Source: Pelomonas dachongensis (GTDB lineage: Bacteria; Pseudomonadota; Gammaproteobacteria; Burkholderiales; Burkholderiaceae_C). Taken from it: a DNA stretch of 64,000 nt. Below the pieces are notes generated by a model, which was given only the letters and a program-made list of their open reading frames with translations, had not been told where the DNA came from and searched no databases. The position numbers and the translations under genes were made by a program. The stretch lies in the NCBI RefSeq assembly GCF_043555865.1, contig NZ_JBIGHY010000010.1:124001-188000 (forward strand), read 5' to 3'. Shown here piece after piece: positions 1 to 9,357 of the stretch. Positions within the stretch are counted from its first letter, which is position 1. The number at the start of each line of letters is the position of its first letter.

Positions 1-5
1 CGGTG

Positions 6-2849
6 TCAGAACCGGTATTCGCCCGTCAGCACATAGGCCCGGCCCAGCACGTCGGCCACGCTGGTCAGGTAGCCGCGGTAGGCGGTGTGGTTGGTCAGCG
101 GCGGCTCCTTGTCGAGGAGGTTGCTGACGCCCAGCGACAGCTTGATGTTCTTGAAGCCGCTGTACTTCAGCATCAGGTTGTACTGCGAGTACGACGCGAC
201 GTTGCGCGGCCCCGTCGTACCGGCGCCGGTGGCAGCGGGCAGGTTCTGGTCCGCGATCTTGCTCTGGTAGCGCTGCGACAGCTGGACCATCCACTCGGCG
301 TTCTGCCACGCCACCTGCGCCGTGTGGCGCCAGCGGTTGTTCAGGCCGCGCGTCGCGTTGGACAGACCCGCGTTCGGGTTCACCGGCACCACGTCGTTGT
401 AGAAGCCCAGTGCCGAGACCCAGTCGCCGTTGTTGACACCCTCGGAGCGCGCGTCCCATTTGGTCAGGTAGGCGATGTCGATGCCGCCCGACAGCGTGCC
501 CCAGGGCTGCTTGGGCGCGATGTACTTGAGACTCGCGTCGATGCCGGCGCCGCGGATGGATCCCACGTTGGACGGCGTGTTGATGACGGCGTCGCGTGAG
601 CCGGTGGCGGACAGCACGCCCAGCGTGCCGTCGGCGTTGCGCAAAAACAGGCCGGGGTAGGTCGCCGGGTTGGCGAGGATGTAGTCGATGGCGCGGTTGC
701 CGATGACCTCGTCGATCTGCGTGCGCCAGTAATCCAGCGTCAGCGTCAGGTTCTTGACCGGCTCGAAACCCATGCCGAAGGTGAGGCTGCGCGAGGTCTC
801 GGGCTTCACGCCGGCGTTGTTGGGCACCTTGGTGATCTGGTTGTAGCCGGTCAGGCTGCACACCAGCTCAGGCGCGAAGCCGGGCCTGGCCGTCGGCACG
901 CCGTTGACGGTGGGGCAGTTCAGCGGGTCGTTGAACACGGGGATCAGCGTGCGCTCGGTCTCCTTGGTGTAGATCTCTGGCAGGCTGGGCGCGCGGTAGC
1001 CGGTATTGGCCGAGCCGCGCAGCACAAGGCTCTTGATCGGCGTCCAGCGCGCGCTGAGCTTGGGGTTCACGGTGGTCTCGCCGAGGTCGCCGTACTTGTC
1101 GCCGCGCACCGAGGCGTTCAGCGTCAGGTCGCGCAGCACCGGCGCATCAACTTCAGCGAACAGCGACGTGATGGTGCGGCCGATCTGGGTGCTGGTGGCC
1201 GACGTGGCGCCGCTGGCGAGGTTGTCGCCGCCCAGCAGGTCGATCTGGCCGTTCAGCGCCGCCGAGGCATCGTTGCCAGCCTGGCCGATGGCGCGCCACT
1301 TGTCGCGGCGCAGTTCGCCACCCATCGCCAGCATCATGTCGCCGCCGGCCAGCTTCATGACGGCGCGCGAGAAGGTGGCGTCCAGGCTGGCGTTCTCGGC
1401 GCGGTGCAGGCGCAGCGTGTTGCCGTCAAGCAGTGCCGCGTTCAACACTTCCAGCCCCGCAGCATCCTGCAGCCCGAAGGGGTTGAGCCTGGGGTCCAAA
1501 AACAGCGTGCGGGCCGTCGTGCCCTGCACCGTGGCGATGCCGGTGACGCGCAGCCAGCCCGAGCCGGCCTTGGTGTTGCGTTCCGAGCGACCGTAGTTCA
1601 GGCCGGTGCGGTAGTCCCAGTTGCCCAGCGAGCCCTCAGCGGTCAGCACCAGGCGGTCGTTGCTGTGCACGTCGTTGCGGATGCGCGCGCCGGCGTCGGC
1701 CACCGACCACAGCACGTCGATGGGCCGGCCAGCCAGGTTCAGGCCCGGCACGGCGGGTACCTTGCCGTTGCCCGGGTAGTAGGGGTGGGTGCTGGTCAGG
1801 CGCACCGTGGGCGCGGCCGGGTTGTTGTACTGGTCGACCTCGAACTGGCTGTGGTTGAACTCGGCCGTGATCTGGTGGTCGCCGCCCAGCAGCAGCTTGC
1901 CCTGCGCGTAGAAGTTCAGGATGCCGTTCTTGTTGTTGAACGTCGTGTACTGCGTGTTGGCATCCAGGAAGCAGGTCTGGCGGCCGCCCGAAGTGCTGGG
2001 CACGGAGTACGGCGGCATGCAGCCGCTGGCGTACATCGGGTTGTAGCGCACGGTGCGCAGCGACGCGGTCGGGTTGGTCGGGTCGGTGAAGTTGCCCGGC
2101 GTCGCATTCGCGCCCAGGCCCGGCGCGGTGCTGATGCCCAAAGCCGTCAGCGCAGAGCCGTCGGTCAGCTCGGGGCGGGCCGAGCGCGGCAGTTCCTCGC
2201 GCTTCTGGATGTCGAAGGCCGCGTAGACGTTCCAGCGGTCTGCGCCCAGGTCGCCGATACCGGCGATCAGCCCCAGCGCCTGGGTGGCGCCACCGCCGGA
2301 GCGCTCGGGGATGGTGGTCTCCAGCTTGATGCCCACGCCCTTGTAAGACGGCAGCGTGTAGAACGCTTGCACGCCGCCCATCGCGTCGGAGCCGTAGCTG
2401 GACGAGGCGCCGTCGCGCAGGATGTCGACGTGGCTCAGCGCCATGCGCGGCATCACGTTGACGCTGACGTACTGGTTGGTCAGCGGCTCCTTGGCCAGGC
2501 GGCGGCCGTTCAGCAGCGTCAGCGTGCGCATGGGGCCAAAGCCGCGCAGGCTGGTCATGGGGCCCGCCGTGCCGGCGTTGGTGCCCAGCGAGTTCGCCTG
2601 CGGCAGCTCCAGCATCATGTCCTTGAGCTCGGTGTTGACGCGGGCGCTCAGCTCGGTCGCCTTCATCGACGTGACCGGCAGCGCCGCCTCGTCGTTGATG
2701 GAGCGCCGGATGATGGAGCCGGTGATCTCGACGCGCTCGATGGTCTGTGTCTGCTGGGCCTGCGCCAGCGGATGCGCGCCGGCGAGGCTGAGCAGTGCGA
2801 GGGCGATCGCGGTCGGTTGAGCTGCCGACGGGCGGCGGGGGTGTTGCAT
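6..2849 (-). CDS. TonB-dependent outer-membrane receptor
   Basis: This is a 947-aa ligand-gated outer-membrane beta-barrel that takes up a large or scarce nutrient using TonB energy. An N-terminal signal peptide ends near AQAQQ. A plug domain follows, with the motifs RVEITGS and DGASSSYGSDAMGG, then a long barrel ending in a C-terminal aromatic residue (GEYRF), as outer-membrane proteins do. The ATG at 2849 was chosen because AGGAG lies 7 nt upstream (2857-2861 on the plus strand) and the signal peptide begins there; the frame stays open further upstream without support. The gene lies just downstream of a GntR regulator and near a dehydratase and ABC importer, so it probably imports the same substrate family. 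The substrate is not identifiable from sequence. Confidence 0.93.
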   Translation of the reverse strand: MQHPRRPSAAQPTAIALALLSLAGAHPLAQAQQTQTIERVEITGSIIRRSINDEAALPVTSMKATELSARVNTELKDMMLELPQANSLGTNAGTAGPMTSLRGFGPMRTLTLLNGRRLAKEPLTNQYVSVNVMPRMALSHVDILRDGASSSYGSDAMGGVQAFYTLPSYKGVGIKLETTIPERSGGGATQALGLIAGIGDLGADRWNVYAAFDIQKREELPRSARPELTDGSALTALGISTAPGLGANATPGNFTDPTNPTASLRTVRYNPMYASGCMPPYSVPSTSGGRQTCFLDANTQYTTFNNKNGILNFYAQGKLLLGGDHQITAEFNHSQFEVDQYNNPAAPTVRLTSTHPYYPGNGKVPAVPGLNLAGRPIDVLWSVADAGARIRNDVHSNDRLVLTAEGSLGNWDYRTGLNYGRSERNTKAGSGWLRVTGIATVQGTTARTLFLDPRLNPFGLQDAAGLEVLNAALLDGNTLRLHRAENASLDATFSRAVMKLAGGDMMLAMGGELRRDKWRAIGQAGNDASAALNGQIDLLGGDNLASGATSATSTQIGRTITSLFAEVDAPVLRDLTLNASVRGDKYGDLGETTVNPKLSARWTPIKSLVLRGSANTGYRAPSLPEIYTKETERTLIPVFNDPLNCPTVNGVPTARPGFAPELVCSLTGYNQITKVPNNAGVKPETSRSLTFGMGFEPVKNLTLTLDYWRTQIDEVIGNRAIDYILANPATYPGLFLRNADGTLGVLSATGSRDAVINTPSNVGSIRGAGIDASLKYIAPKQPWGTLSGGIDIAYLTKWDARSEGVNNGDWVSALGFYNDVVPVNPNAGLSNATRGLNNRWRHTAQVAWQNAEWMVQLSQRYQSKIADQNLPAATGAGTTGPRNVASYSQYNLMLKYSGFKNIKLSLGVSNLLDKEPPLTNHTAYRGYLTSVADVLGRAYVLTGEYRF

Positions 2850-2911
2850 GGCTTGTCTCCTGGGGTGGCTGGATGGGGGCGCGGCCTCTGCGTGCCTGGC
2901 CCCGGGGCGGG

Positions 2912-3664
2912 TCAGCGGCTCGCGTTGCGCATGCGCTCGCGGCTGTTGTTGAGGTGCATGAACATCGCTGCGCGCGCGGCCGCGGCATCGCCACGGCGGA
3001 TGGCATCCAGCACGGCCCAGTGCTCCTGGGCCGTGATCTCCTTGCCCGGTCGCAGCTCGGGCGAGGACTCGCCGAAGCGGGCAACTCTGCGGGTCGTGCG
3101 GCGCGCGGTGGACTGGCGCGGGATGGTGGCGCTGCTCAGCGCGCGCAGCACATGCGAGAAGTACTCGTTGCCGGTGGCCTGCGCCAGCAGTTCGTGGAAG
3201 CGGTAGTCGGCCTCCGCCGTGCCTTCGCCAGTGGTGTGCTGCGTGTCGAAATCGTCCAGCGCCCGCTCCATCGCTGCCAGCTGCTCGGGCGTGCGCCGCT
3301 GGGCGGCGAGCGCGGCAGTCTCGGGCTCTAAGCTCAGGCGCAGCTCCAGCATCGCCAGCTTCTGCTGCAGCTTCAGCTCGGCCCCTTGAAGCGGCTGCAG
3401 TGGCGGCACATCCACCTTGGGCGCAAGCACGAAGCTGCCCACACCCTGCTGGGTGCGCAGCAGCCCGCCGGCCTGCAACCGCGAGATGGCCTCGCGCACG
3501 ACGCTGCGGCTGACGCCGAACTCCTGCATCAGCACCGGCTCCGTGGGCACGCGGTCGCCTGGCTTCAGCGCACCGCTGGCAATGCGCTCGGACAGACCGT
3601 CGACGACGCGCTGCGACAGGCTGGTGGGGCGCCCATGGGACGCGAAGGGAGGATTGGTGCTCAC
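2912..3664 (-). CDS. GntR-family transcriptional regulator, FCD (FadR-like) type
   Basis: A 250-aa DNA-binding regulator. The N-terminal winged helix-turn-helix (about residues 10-80) carries the GntR signature (GDRVPTEPVLMQEFGVSRS, then VVREAISRL). An all-helical FCD ligand-binding domain occupies about residues 100-235, with conserved H and E residues typical of metal/carboxylate binding. FCD regulators usually respond to organic acids or sugar acids, which fits the neighbouring enolase-superfamily enzyme. The start is a GTG at 3664. A 17-bp operator-like site lies 22-38 nt upstream and is repeated before the divergent dehydratase gene, suggesting autoregulation plus control of the uptake operon. 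Confidence 0.93.
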   Translation of the reverse strand: MSTNPPFASHGRPTSLSQRVVDGLSERIASGALKPGDRVPTEPVLMQEFGVSRSVVREAISRLQAGGLLRTQQGVGSFVLAPKVDVPPLQPLQGAELKLQQKLAMLELRLSLEPETAALAAQRRTPEQLAAMERALDDFDTQHTTGEGTAEADYRFHELLAQATGNEYFSHVLRALSSATIPRQSTARRTTRRVARFGESSPELRPGKEITAQEHWAVLDAIRRGDAAAARAAMFMHLNNSRERMRNASR

Positions 3665-3685
3665 GGCGTGATCTGAAGTTGCTCA

Positions 3686-3702
3686 AGTCGTCAGACGACT
3701 GA
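3686..3702. promoter_or_regulatory. Putative GntR operator, copy 1
   Basis: The sequence AGTCGTCAGACGACTGA contains the odd-length palindrome GTCGTC-A-GACGAC. It lies just upstream of the gntR start and matches copy 2 (3819-3835) at 16 of 17 positions. FCD/GntR proteins typically bind short inverted repeats with GT...AC half-sites. Operator function is inferred from symmetry, repetition and position. Confidence 0.65.
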
Positions 3703-3818
3703 TGTCAGTATAGGTAGATCATCCGCAGCTGTGGCACCAAGCTTCACGCCAAATATGATGGTTTTCCCTTTGCCAAGCCGCTTCTGCAAATCAAACAGGT
3801 CACGCTGTGTACACTTCT

Positions 3819-3835
3819 AGTCATCAGACGACTGA
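3819..3835. promoter_or_regulatory. Putative GntR operator, copy 2
   Basis: The sequence AGTCATCAGACGACTGA differs from copy 1 by a single A/G change and ends 12 nt before the dehydratase ATG. Binding here would block initiation of the plus-strand operon, so the regulator is probably a repressor relieved by a pathway intermediate. This is inferred, not shown. Confidence 0.65.
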
Positions 3836-3847
3836 CGGGATACGACC

Positions 3848-5008
3848 ATGATGATCAAGATCGAAAGCGTGCGCGCCGTTGAGTTCACCCACCCGACACG
3901 GCGCTCGGTGGACGCGGCGGGCCACTCGCACCCGGGCCCGTTGGGTACGGGCCACATGGCCCTGCTGACCATCCGCAGCACCGACGGCGTGGAAGGCCAC
4001 TGCTTCGCGCCGCCGCAGGTCGTGCGCCCGCACGTGCTCAACCAGTTCGTGCGCCGCGTGCTGGTGGGCGGCAACGCGCTGAACCGCGAGAAGCTGTGGG
4101 CCGAGCTGGAGCACTGGCAGCGAGGCAGCGCTGGCCAGCTGACCGACCGCGCGCTGGGTGCCGTCGACAGCGCGCTCTACGACCTCATCGGCCGCACGCT
4201 GAAGACGCCCGTCTACCAGCTGCTGGGCGGCTACCGCGACAAGGTGCCGGCCTACGGCAGCACCATGTGCGGTGACGAGTTGCAAGGCGGCCTGTCCACG
4301 CCCGAGGAGTACGCCGACTTCGCGCTGAAGCTCGTGGAGCGTGGCTACAAGGCCATCAAGCTGCACACATGGATGCCGCCGGTCGCGTTCGCACCCAGCG
4401 TCGCGATGGACATCAAGGCCTGCACCGCCGTGCGCAAGGCCGTGGGACCGGACATCGCGCTGATGCTGGACGGCTACCACGAGTACAGCCGCACCGACGC
4501 GCTGCGCATCGGCCGCGCGCTGGAGGAGTTGGACTTCACCTGGTTCGAGGAAATGATGAACGAGCAGAGCACGGCGTCTTACGCCTGGCTGGCCGGGCAG
4601 CTCAGCATTCCCATCCTTGGGCCGGAGAGCCTGTCGGGCAAACACTACGCGCGCGCCGGCTGGGTCACTGCAGGCGCCAGCGACATCCTGCGCGCCGGCG
4701 TCACCGGATGCGGCGGCATCGGCCCGACGATGAAGGTCGCGGCGCTGGCCGAGTCCTTCGGCATGAACTGCGAGGTGCACGGCAACGGCGCGCCCAACCT
4801 GGCCGTGTGCGGCGCGATCCGCAACTGCCGCTGGTACGAGCGCGGCCTGTTGCACCCCTTCCTGGACTACGACGAAGTGCCGGCCTACCTGAACGCCATC
4901 GTGGACCCGATGGACCGCGACGGCTATGTGTCGCTGCCGCAAGGCGCGGGCCTCGGCGAAGACATCAACTTCGACTACATCGCCAAGCACACCGTCGCCA
5001 CGTACTGA
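3848..5008 (+). CDS. Mandelate racemase/muconate lactonizing enzyme family protein (probable sugar-acid dehydratase)
   Basis: A 386-aa enolase-superfamily enzyme. The N-terminal capping domain spans about residues 1-130 and a TIM barrel follows. Visible catalytic elements are K171-x-H173 at the second strand and metal ligands D208, E234 and E260 (spacing 26 and 26, as in mandelate racemase), with H311 in CEVHGNG. The Asp that normally pairs with this His, 27 residues earlier, is Gly284 here (DILRAGVTGCGG). The enzyme should abstract a proton alpha to a carboxylate, but the missing dyad partner makes the exact reaction uncertain. It is first in an operon with a peptide/opine-type ABC importer; the next gene starts 2 nt after its stop. 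Confidence 0.88.
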   Translation: MMIKIESVRAVEFTHPTRRSVDAAGHSHPGPLGTGHMALLTIRSTDGVEGHCFAPPQVVRPHVLNQFVRRVLVGGNALNREKLWAELEHWQRGSAGQLTDRALGAVDSALYDLIGRTLKTPVYQLLGGYRDKVPAYGSTMCGDELQGGLSTPEEYADFALKLVERGYKAIKLHTWMPPVAFAPSVAMDIKACTAVRKAVGPDIALMLDGYHEYSRTDALRIGRALEELDFTWFEEMMNEQSTASYAWLAGQLSIPILGPESLSGKHYARAGWVTAGASDILRAGVTGCGGIGPTMKVAALAESFGMNCEVHGNGAPNLAVCGAIRNCRWYERGLLHPFLDYDEVPAYLNAIVDPMDRDGYVSLPQGAGLGEDINFDYIAKHTVATY

Positions 5009-5010
5009 GC

Positions 5011-6636
5011 ATGCTGCCCGCATCGCATCTGCCGCTGCGCCGGCGCCATCTGCTCGCGCTCGCCGCAGTAGGCTGCGGCGGCCTGGGCCACGCCGCCTCG
5101 TCCGACGACCAGCTGCTGGTCGGCATGAGCATGAACAACCTGCTCTCGCTGGACCCCGCCGCCGCCACCGGCCTGGATGCGGTGACCGTGGCCTGCAACC
5201 TCTACGACAGCCTGCTGGAAGTGGACGCGCACGACACGACACAGCTCAAGCCCAGCGTCGCGCAGCGCTGGGAAGTGGGCAACGGCGGCCGCCGCCTGAC
5301 GCTGCGGCTGCGCGACGGCGTCCGCTTCGCCACCGGCAAACCACTGACGGCAGCACATGCGGCCTGGTCGCTGCAACGCGTGCTGAAGCTCAATCTCGCG
5401 CTGGCCAGCGTCTGGAAAAGCTACGGCTACTCGGCCACCAACGCGCCGGCGCTGATCCGCTCCGAGGACCCGCTGACGCTGGTCATCGACCTGCCGCAGC
5501 CCACCGACCCCGTGCTGGTGCTGATGACACTGGCCACCTCCATGAGCGGCTACGTCATCGACCGCGACACGGTGCTGGCTCACGAAGTGCGGGGCGACCT
5601 CGGTAATGCGTGGCTGACCACACATGCCGCCGGCTCCGGCGCCTTCGAGCTGGAGGAGTGGCGGCCCAAGGAGCTGCTGACCATGCGTCGGTCAGCCAAC
5701 TACTGGCAGGCACCCGCCAAGCTGCGCCGCGTCGTCGTGCGGCACATGACCGAGTCGCAGACGCTGCGGCTGATGCTGGCGCGCGGCGACCTGGACGTGG
5801 CCGGCGGCATGTCGGCGCCCGATGTGCGCGCGCTCGCCAAGCGGCCGGACCTGGTGGTCGACAGCGTGCGCCGCTCGACGATGTACTACGTCGCCGTCAA
5901 CGCGCGCCACCCGCGCTTTGCCGACGAACGCGTGCGCCGCGCGGTGCTGCGCCATCTGATCGACTTCCAGGGCGTCGCATCCGGCGTGCTGCCTTTCTAC
6001 GGCGAACTGCAGATGCGTCCCGTGCCGCAGGGCCTGCCCGCGTCGCTGCCCCAGCCCGTCTACGCCTTCAACCCCCAGGCCGCGCGCCGCCTGCTGGCCG
6101 AGGCCGGCCTGCCCGAAGGCTTCGAGACCACCATCCGCGTCATCGCCGAGGCGCCGTTCACCGGCATCGCCACCAGCCTGCAGGCCACGCTGGCCGAGGG
6201 CGGCATCCGCGCCAGCATCCTGCCCGGCACTGGCAACCAGGTCTATGGCGCCATGCGCGAACGCAACTTCGAGATCATCGTAGGCCGCGGCGGCGGTGGC
6301 GCCGAGTCGCACCCGCACTCCAGCCTGCGCGCGCTGGTCTACAACCCCGACAACCGCGACAGCGCACGGCTGAGCAACTTCCAGGGCTGGCGCACCGGCT
6401 ATGCCGACGCCGAGCTGAACCGCCTCATCGAACAGGCACTGCTGACGCCCGACGCCGCCGAGCAGACCGCGCTGTACCGCCAGGCGCAAGAGCAGCTGGA
6501 CGTGCGTGTGCCGGCCATCCAGCCCATCGCGCAGATGCTGGACACGCAGGTCGTGCGCCGCGCAGTGCAGGGCTATGTGGGCCATCCCAGCGGCGCCACG
6601 CGGCTGCGGGACGTCCACAAGGTGAGCAAGCCATGA
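5011..6636 (+). CDS. ABC transporter substrate-binding protein, family 5 (DppA/OppA type)
   Basis: A 541-aa periplasmic binding protein of the SBP_bac_5 family. The N-terminus has a basic RRR stretch followed by a hydrophobic segment (HLLALAAVGCGGLGHA), so it is exported, possibly through Tat. The mature part begins with the family-typical DQLLVGMSMNNLLSLDPAA. The ATG at 5011, 2 nt after the dehydratase stop, was chosen because the signal peptide begins there; the open frame extends further upstream inside the dehydratase gene. It should deliver ligand to the permeases encoded next. Family members bind peptides, nickel, glutathione or oligosaccharides. The dehydratase context suggests a sugar-acid conjugate, but this is inference. 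Confidence 0.92.
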   Translation: MLPASHLPLRRRHLLALAAVGCGGLGHAASSDDQLLVGMSMNNLLSLDPAAATGLDAVTVACNLYDSLLEVDAHDTTQLKPSVAQRWEVGNGGRRLTLRLRDGVRFATGKPLTAAHAAWSLQRVLKLNLALASVWKSYGYSATNAPALIRSEDPLTLVIDLPQPTDPVLVLMTLATSMSGYVIDRDTVLAHEVRGDLGNAWLTTHAAGSGAFELEEWRPKELLTMRRSANYWQAPAKLRRVVVRHMTESQTLRLMLARGDLDVAGGMSAPDVRALAKRPDLVVDSVRRSTMYYVAVNARHPRFADERVRRAVLRHLIDFQGVASGVLPFYGELQMRPVPQGLPASLPQPVYAFNPQAARRLLAEAGLPEGFETTIRVIAEAPFTGIATSLQATLAEGGIRASILPGTGNQVYGAMRERNFEIIVGRGGGGAESHPHSSLRALVYNPDNRDSARLSNFQGWRTGYADAELNRLIEQALLTPDAAEQTALYRQAQEQLDVRVPAIQPIAQMLDTQVVRRAVQGYVGHPSGATRLRDVHKVSKP

Positions 6637-7643
6637 TGAAGTCACGCTGGATCCGCGGCACGTCGAGTGCTGCCATCGCACTGCTGGGCCTGCTGCTGCT
6701 GACCTTCATGATCGGCCGCGTGATGCCGCTGGACCCGGTGCTGGCCATCGTCGGCCCCGACGCTGACCGCGCCACCTACGAGCAGGTCTACCAGCAGCTG
6801 GGCCTGGACCGGCCGCTGTGGGCGCAGTTCGGCCGCTATCTCGGCGACCTCTTTCAAGGCGACCTGGGCCATGCACTGCTGACCGGCCGCCCGGTCACCG
6901 AGGACCTGGCCCGCGTGCTGCCCGCCACGCTGGAGCTGGCCACGCTGGCCATCGTGCTCGGCGCACTGCTGGGCGTGCCGCTGGGCGTGTGGGCCGCCAG
7001 CAACCACAAGCGCTGGCCCGACCACGTCGCCCGCGTGCTGGGCCTGGCAGGCCATTCCACGCCGGTTTTCTGGTTCGGCATGATGGGCCTGCTGGTGTTC
7101 TACGCGTGGCTGGGCTGGGCTGGTGGCATCGGCCGCATCGGGCTGGGCTACGAGGGCGCCATCCCGCGCGTCACCGGGCTGATGCTGGTGGACACGCTGC
7201 TGGCCGGTGACCTCGCCGCCTTCCGCGACGCGCTGCGCCACCTGCTGCTGCCGGCCTGCGTGCTGGGCCTGCACTCGATGGCCTACCTCAGCCGCATGAC
7301 GCGCAGTTTCATGCTGGCGCAGCTGACGCAGGAGTACATCACCACCGCACGCGTCAAGGGCCTGAGCCGGCGCCAGGTGGTCTGGGGCCATGCCTTCCTG
7401 AACATCCGCGTGCAGCTGCTGACCATCCTGGCGCTGGCCTACGGCGGGCTGCTGGAAGGCGCGGTGCTCGTGGAGACCGTGTTCGGCTGGCCCGGCTTCG
7501 GCAGCTACCTGACCGGCAGCTTGCTGCTGGGCGACATGAACGCGGTGATGGGGTCGGTGCTCGTCGTCGGCCTGATCTTCGTCGCGCTGAACCTGACCGC
7601 CGACGCGCTTTACCGCGTATTCGACCCGAGAGCCCGCACATGA
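6633..7643 (+). CDS. ABC transporter permease, DppB type
   Basis: A 336-aa inner-membrane permease with about six transmembrane segments. The first is residues 10-30 (AAIALLGLLLLTFMIGRVM). The EAA-loop motif that docks the ATPase is visible as EYITTARVKGLSRRQVVWGH. The start overlaps the binding-protein stop (ATGATGA), indicating translational coupling. It pairs with the DppC-type permease encoded next to form the channel. Confidence 0.93.
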   Translation: MMKSRWIRGTSSAAIALLGLLLLTFMIGRVMPLDPVLAIVGPDADRATYEQVYQQLGLDRPLWAQFGRYLGDLFQGDLGHALLTGRPVTEDLARVLPATLELATLAIVLGALLGVPLGVWAASNHKRWPDHVARVLGLAGHSTPVFWFGMMGLLVFYAWLGWAGGIGRIGLGYEGAIPRVTGLMLVDTLLAGDLAAFRDALRHLLLPACVLGLHSMAYLSRMTRSFMLAQLTQEYITTARVKGLSRRQVVWGHAFLNIRVQLLTILALAYGGLLEGAVLVETVFGWPGFGSYLTGSLLLGDMNAVMGSVLVVGLIFVALNLTADALYRVFDPRART

Positions 7644-8530
7644 CGACGACTGCAATACCCGCCCAGCCGCAAGGCGCCTGGGAGGCCTGGAGCCGCGACG
7701 CCGCCGCGACGTTGCGCAAGCTGCTGGCCAACCCGCTGACGGCCGTCGGCGTCGCCATCATCGGCCTGCTGATCCTCGTTGCGGTGTTCGCGACGTGGAT
7801 CGCGCCGCACGACCCGCTGCGGCAGGACCTCGGCGCCGCGTTGCTGCCACCCAGCAGTGCCCACTGGTTCGGCACCGACGAATTCGGCCGCGATGTTTTC
7901 AGCCGCCTGGTGCACGGCACGCGCATCACGCTGTTCATCGTCACGCTGGTCACCGTCGTCGTCGGCCCGCTGGGCATGGCGGTGGGCGTCGTGTCGGGCT
8001 ACTTTGGCGGCCGCGTGGACGCGGTCTGCATGCGCATCGCCGACGTGTTCCTGTCATTCCCCAGCCTGGTACTGGCACTGGCCTTCGTCGCCGCTTTGGG
8101 CCCGGGGCTGGACCACGCGGTGCTCGCCATCGCGCTGACCGCCTGGCCGCCCATCGCGCGGCTGGCCCGCGCCGAGGCAATGACGCTGCGCCAGGCCGAC
8201 TTCATCGTCGCCGCCCAACTGCAAGGCGCTTCGCATGTGCGCATGCTGTGGCGCCATGTGGCGCCGCTGTGCCTGCCCTCGGTGCTGGTGCGGCTGACCA
8301 TGAACATGGCCTCTGTCGTGTTGACCGCAGCCGGCTTGGGCTTCCTTGGCCTCGGCGCCCAGCCGCCGCTACCGGAGTGGGGAGCCATGATCTCCGAAGG
8401 CCGCCGCTACATGCTGGACAGCTGGTGGACCGTGGCAGCGCCCGGCGCCGCCATCCTGGCCGTCAGCATGGCCTTCAACCTGCTGGGCGACGGCCTCAAC
8501 GACGCGCTCGATCCGCGCCAAGCCTCATGA
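7640..8530 (+). CDS. ABC transporter permease, DppC type
   Basis: A 296-aa inner-membrane permease. The N-terminal region holds the OppC_N-type first membrane helix (GVAIIGLLILVAVFATWIAP). The central segment GTDEFGRDVFSRLVHGTRI is characteristic of DppC/OppC, and the EAA loop is DFIVAAQLQGASHVRMLWRH. The start overlaps the previous stop by 4 nt. It forms a heterodimer with the DppB-type protein. Confidence 0.94.
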   Translation: MTTTAIPAQPQGAWEAWSRDAAATLRKLLANPLTAVGVAIIGLLILVAVFATWIAPHDPLRQDLGAALLPPSSAHWFGTDEFGRDVFSRLVHGTRITLFIVTLVTVVVGPLGMAVGVVSGYFGGRVDAVCMRIADVFLSFPSLVLALAFVAALGPGLDHAVLAIALTAWPPIARLARAEAMTLRQADFIVAAQLQGASHVRMLWRHVAPLCLPSVLVRLTMNMASVVLTAAGLGFLGLGAQPPLPEWGAMISEGRRYMLDSWWTVAAPGAAILAVSMAFNLLGDGLNDALDPRQAS

Positions 8531-9357
8531 ACGCTCAACCCTTGCTCCAGGTCGAGAACCTGCGCATCGCCTACGGCGCCACGCCCGTCGTGCATGGCGT
8601 GTGCTTCACACTGGGCCGAGAGAAACTCGCCGTCGTCGGCGAGTCGGGCTCCGGCAAGACCACCGTGGGCCGCGCGCTGCTGCGCCTGCTGCCGCGCCAG
8701 GCCCGCATCACCGCGGACCGGCTGGACTTCGACGGCCGCCCCCTGCTGCAGGCCGGCGAAGCCGACATGGAGGCGCTGCGCGGCCGCCAGCTGTCCATGA
8801 TCATGCAGGACCCCAAGTACTCACTGAACCCGGTCATGAGCATCGGCCGGCAGATCGGCGAGGCGGTGCAGCGCGGCAGTGCGATGTCGCGCAGCGAATG
8901 CGACGACCGCGTCGAGGCGCTGCTGGCCCGCGTGCACATCCACGACCCGAAGCGCGTGACCGGCCAGTACCCGCACGAGTTGTCCGGCGGCATGGGCCAG
9001 CGCGTGATGATCGCGATGATGCTGGCGCAGAAGCCGCGCCTGCTGATCGCCGACGAGCCGACGTCGGCGCTGGACGTGTCGGTGCGCCAGGAGGTGCTGA
9101 ACCTGCTGGACGAGCTGGTGGCCGAGCAAGGCCTGTCGCTGCTGTTCATCAGCCACGACCTGAGCCTGGTGGGCCGCTTCTGCGACCGCGTGCTGGTCAT
9201 GTATGCCGGCCGTGTCGTCGAGTCGCTGAAGGCATCCGAACTGGCCCACGCGCAACACCCCTACACCCAGGGCCTGATGGCCTCGCTGCCCAGCCTGCGC
9301 CACCGCCGCGCCGTGCTACCGGTGCTGCAGCGTGACGCCGCCTGGAGTGCTGCATGA
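8527..9357 (+). CDS. ABC transporter ATP-binding protein, DppD type
   Basis: A 276-aa ATPase. It has Walker A GESGSGKTT, a Q-loop (IMQDPKYSLNP), the ABC signature LSGGMGQRV (canonical LSGGQ with Q changed to M in the fourth position), Walker B LLIADEPTSALD and an H-loop (FISHDLSLV). The C-terminal tail resembles the oligopeptide-transporter type but is short. The start overlaps the preceding stop (ATGA), so it is coupled to the permeases. It powers import together with the DppF-type ATPase encoded next. Confidence 0.93.
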   Translation: MNAQPLLQVENLRIAYGATPVVHGVCFTLGREKLAVVGESGSGKTTVGRALLRLLPRQARITADRLDFDGRPLLQAGEADMEALRGRQLSMIMQDPKYSLNPVMSIGRQIGEAVQRGSAMSRSECDDRVEALLARVHIHDPKRVTGQYPHELSGGMGQRVMIAMMLAQKPRLLIADEPTSALDVSVRQEVLNLLDELVAEQGLSLLFISHDLSLVGRFCDRVLVMYAGRVVESLKASELAHAQHPYTQGLMASLPSLRHRRAVLPVLQRDAAWSAA

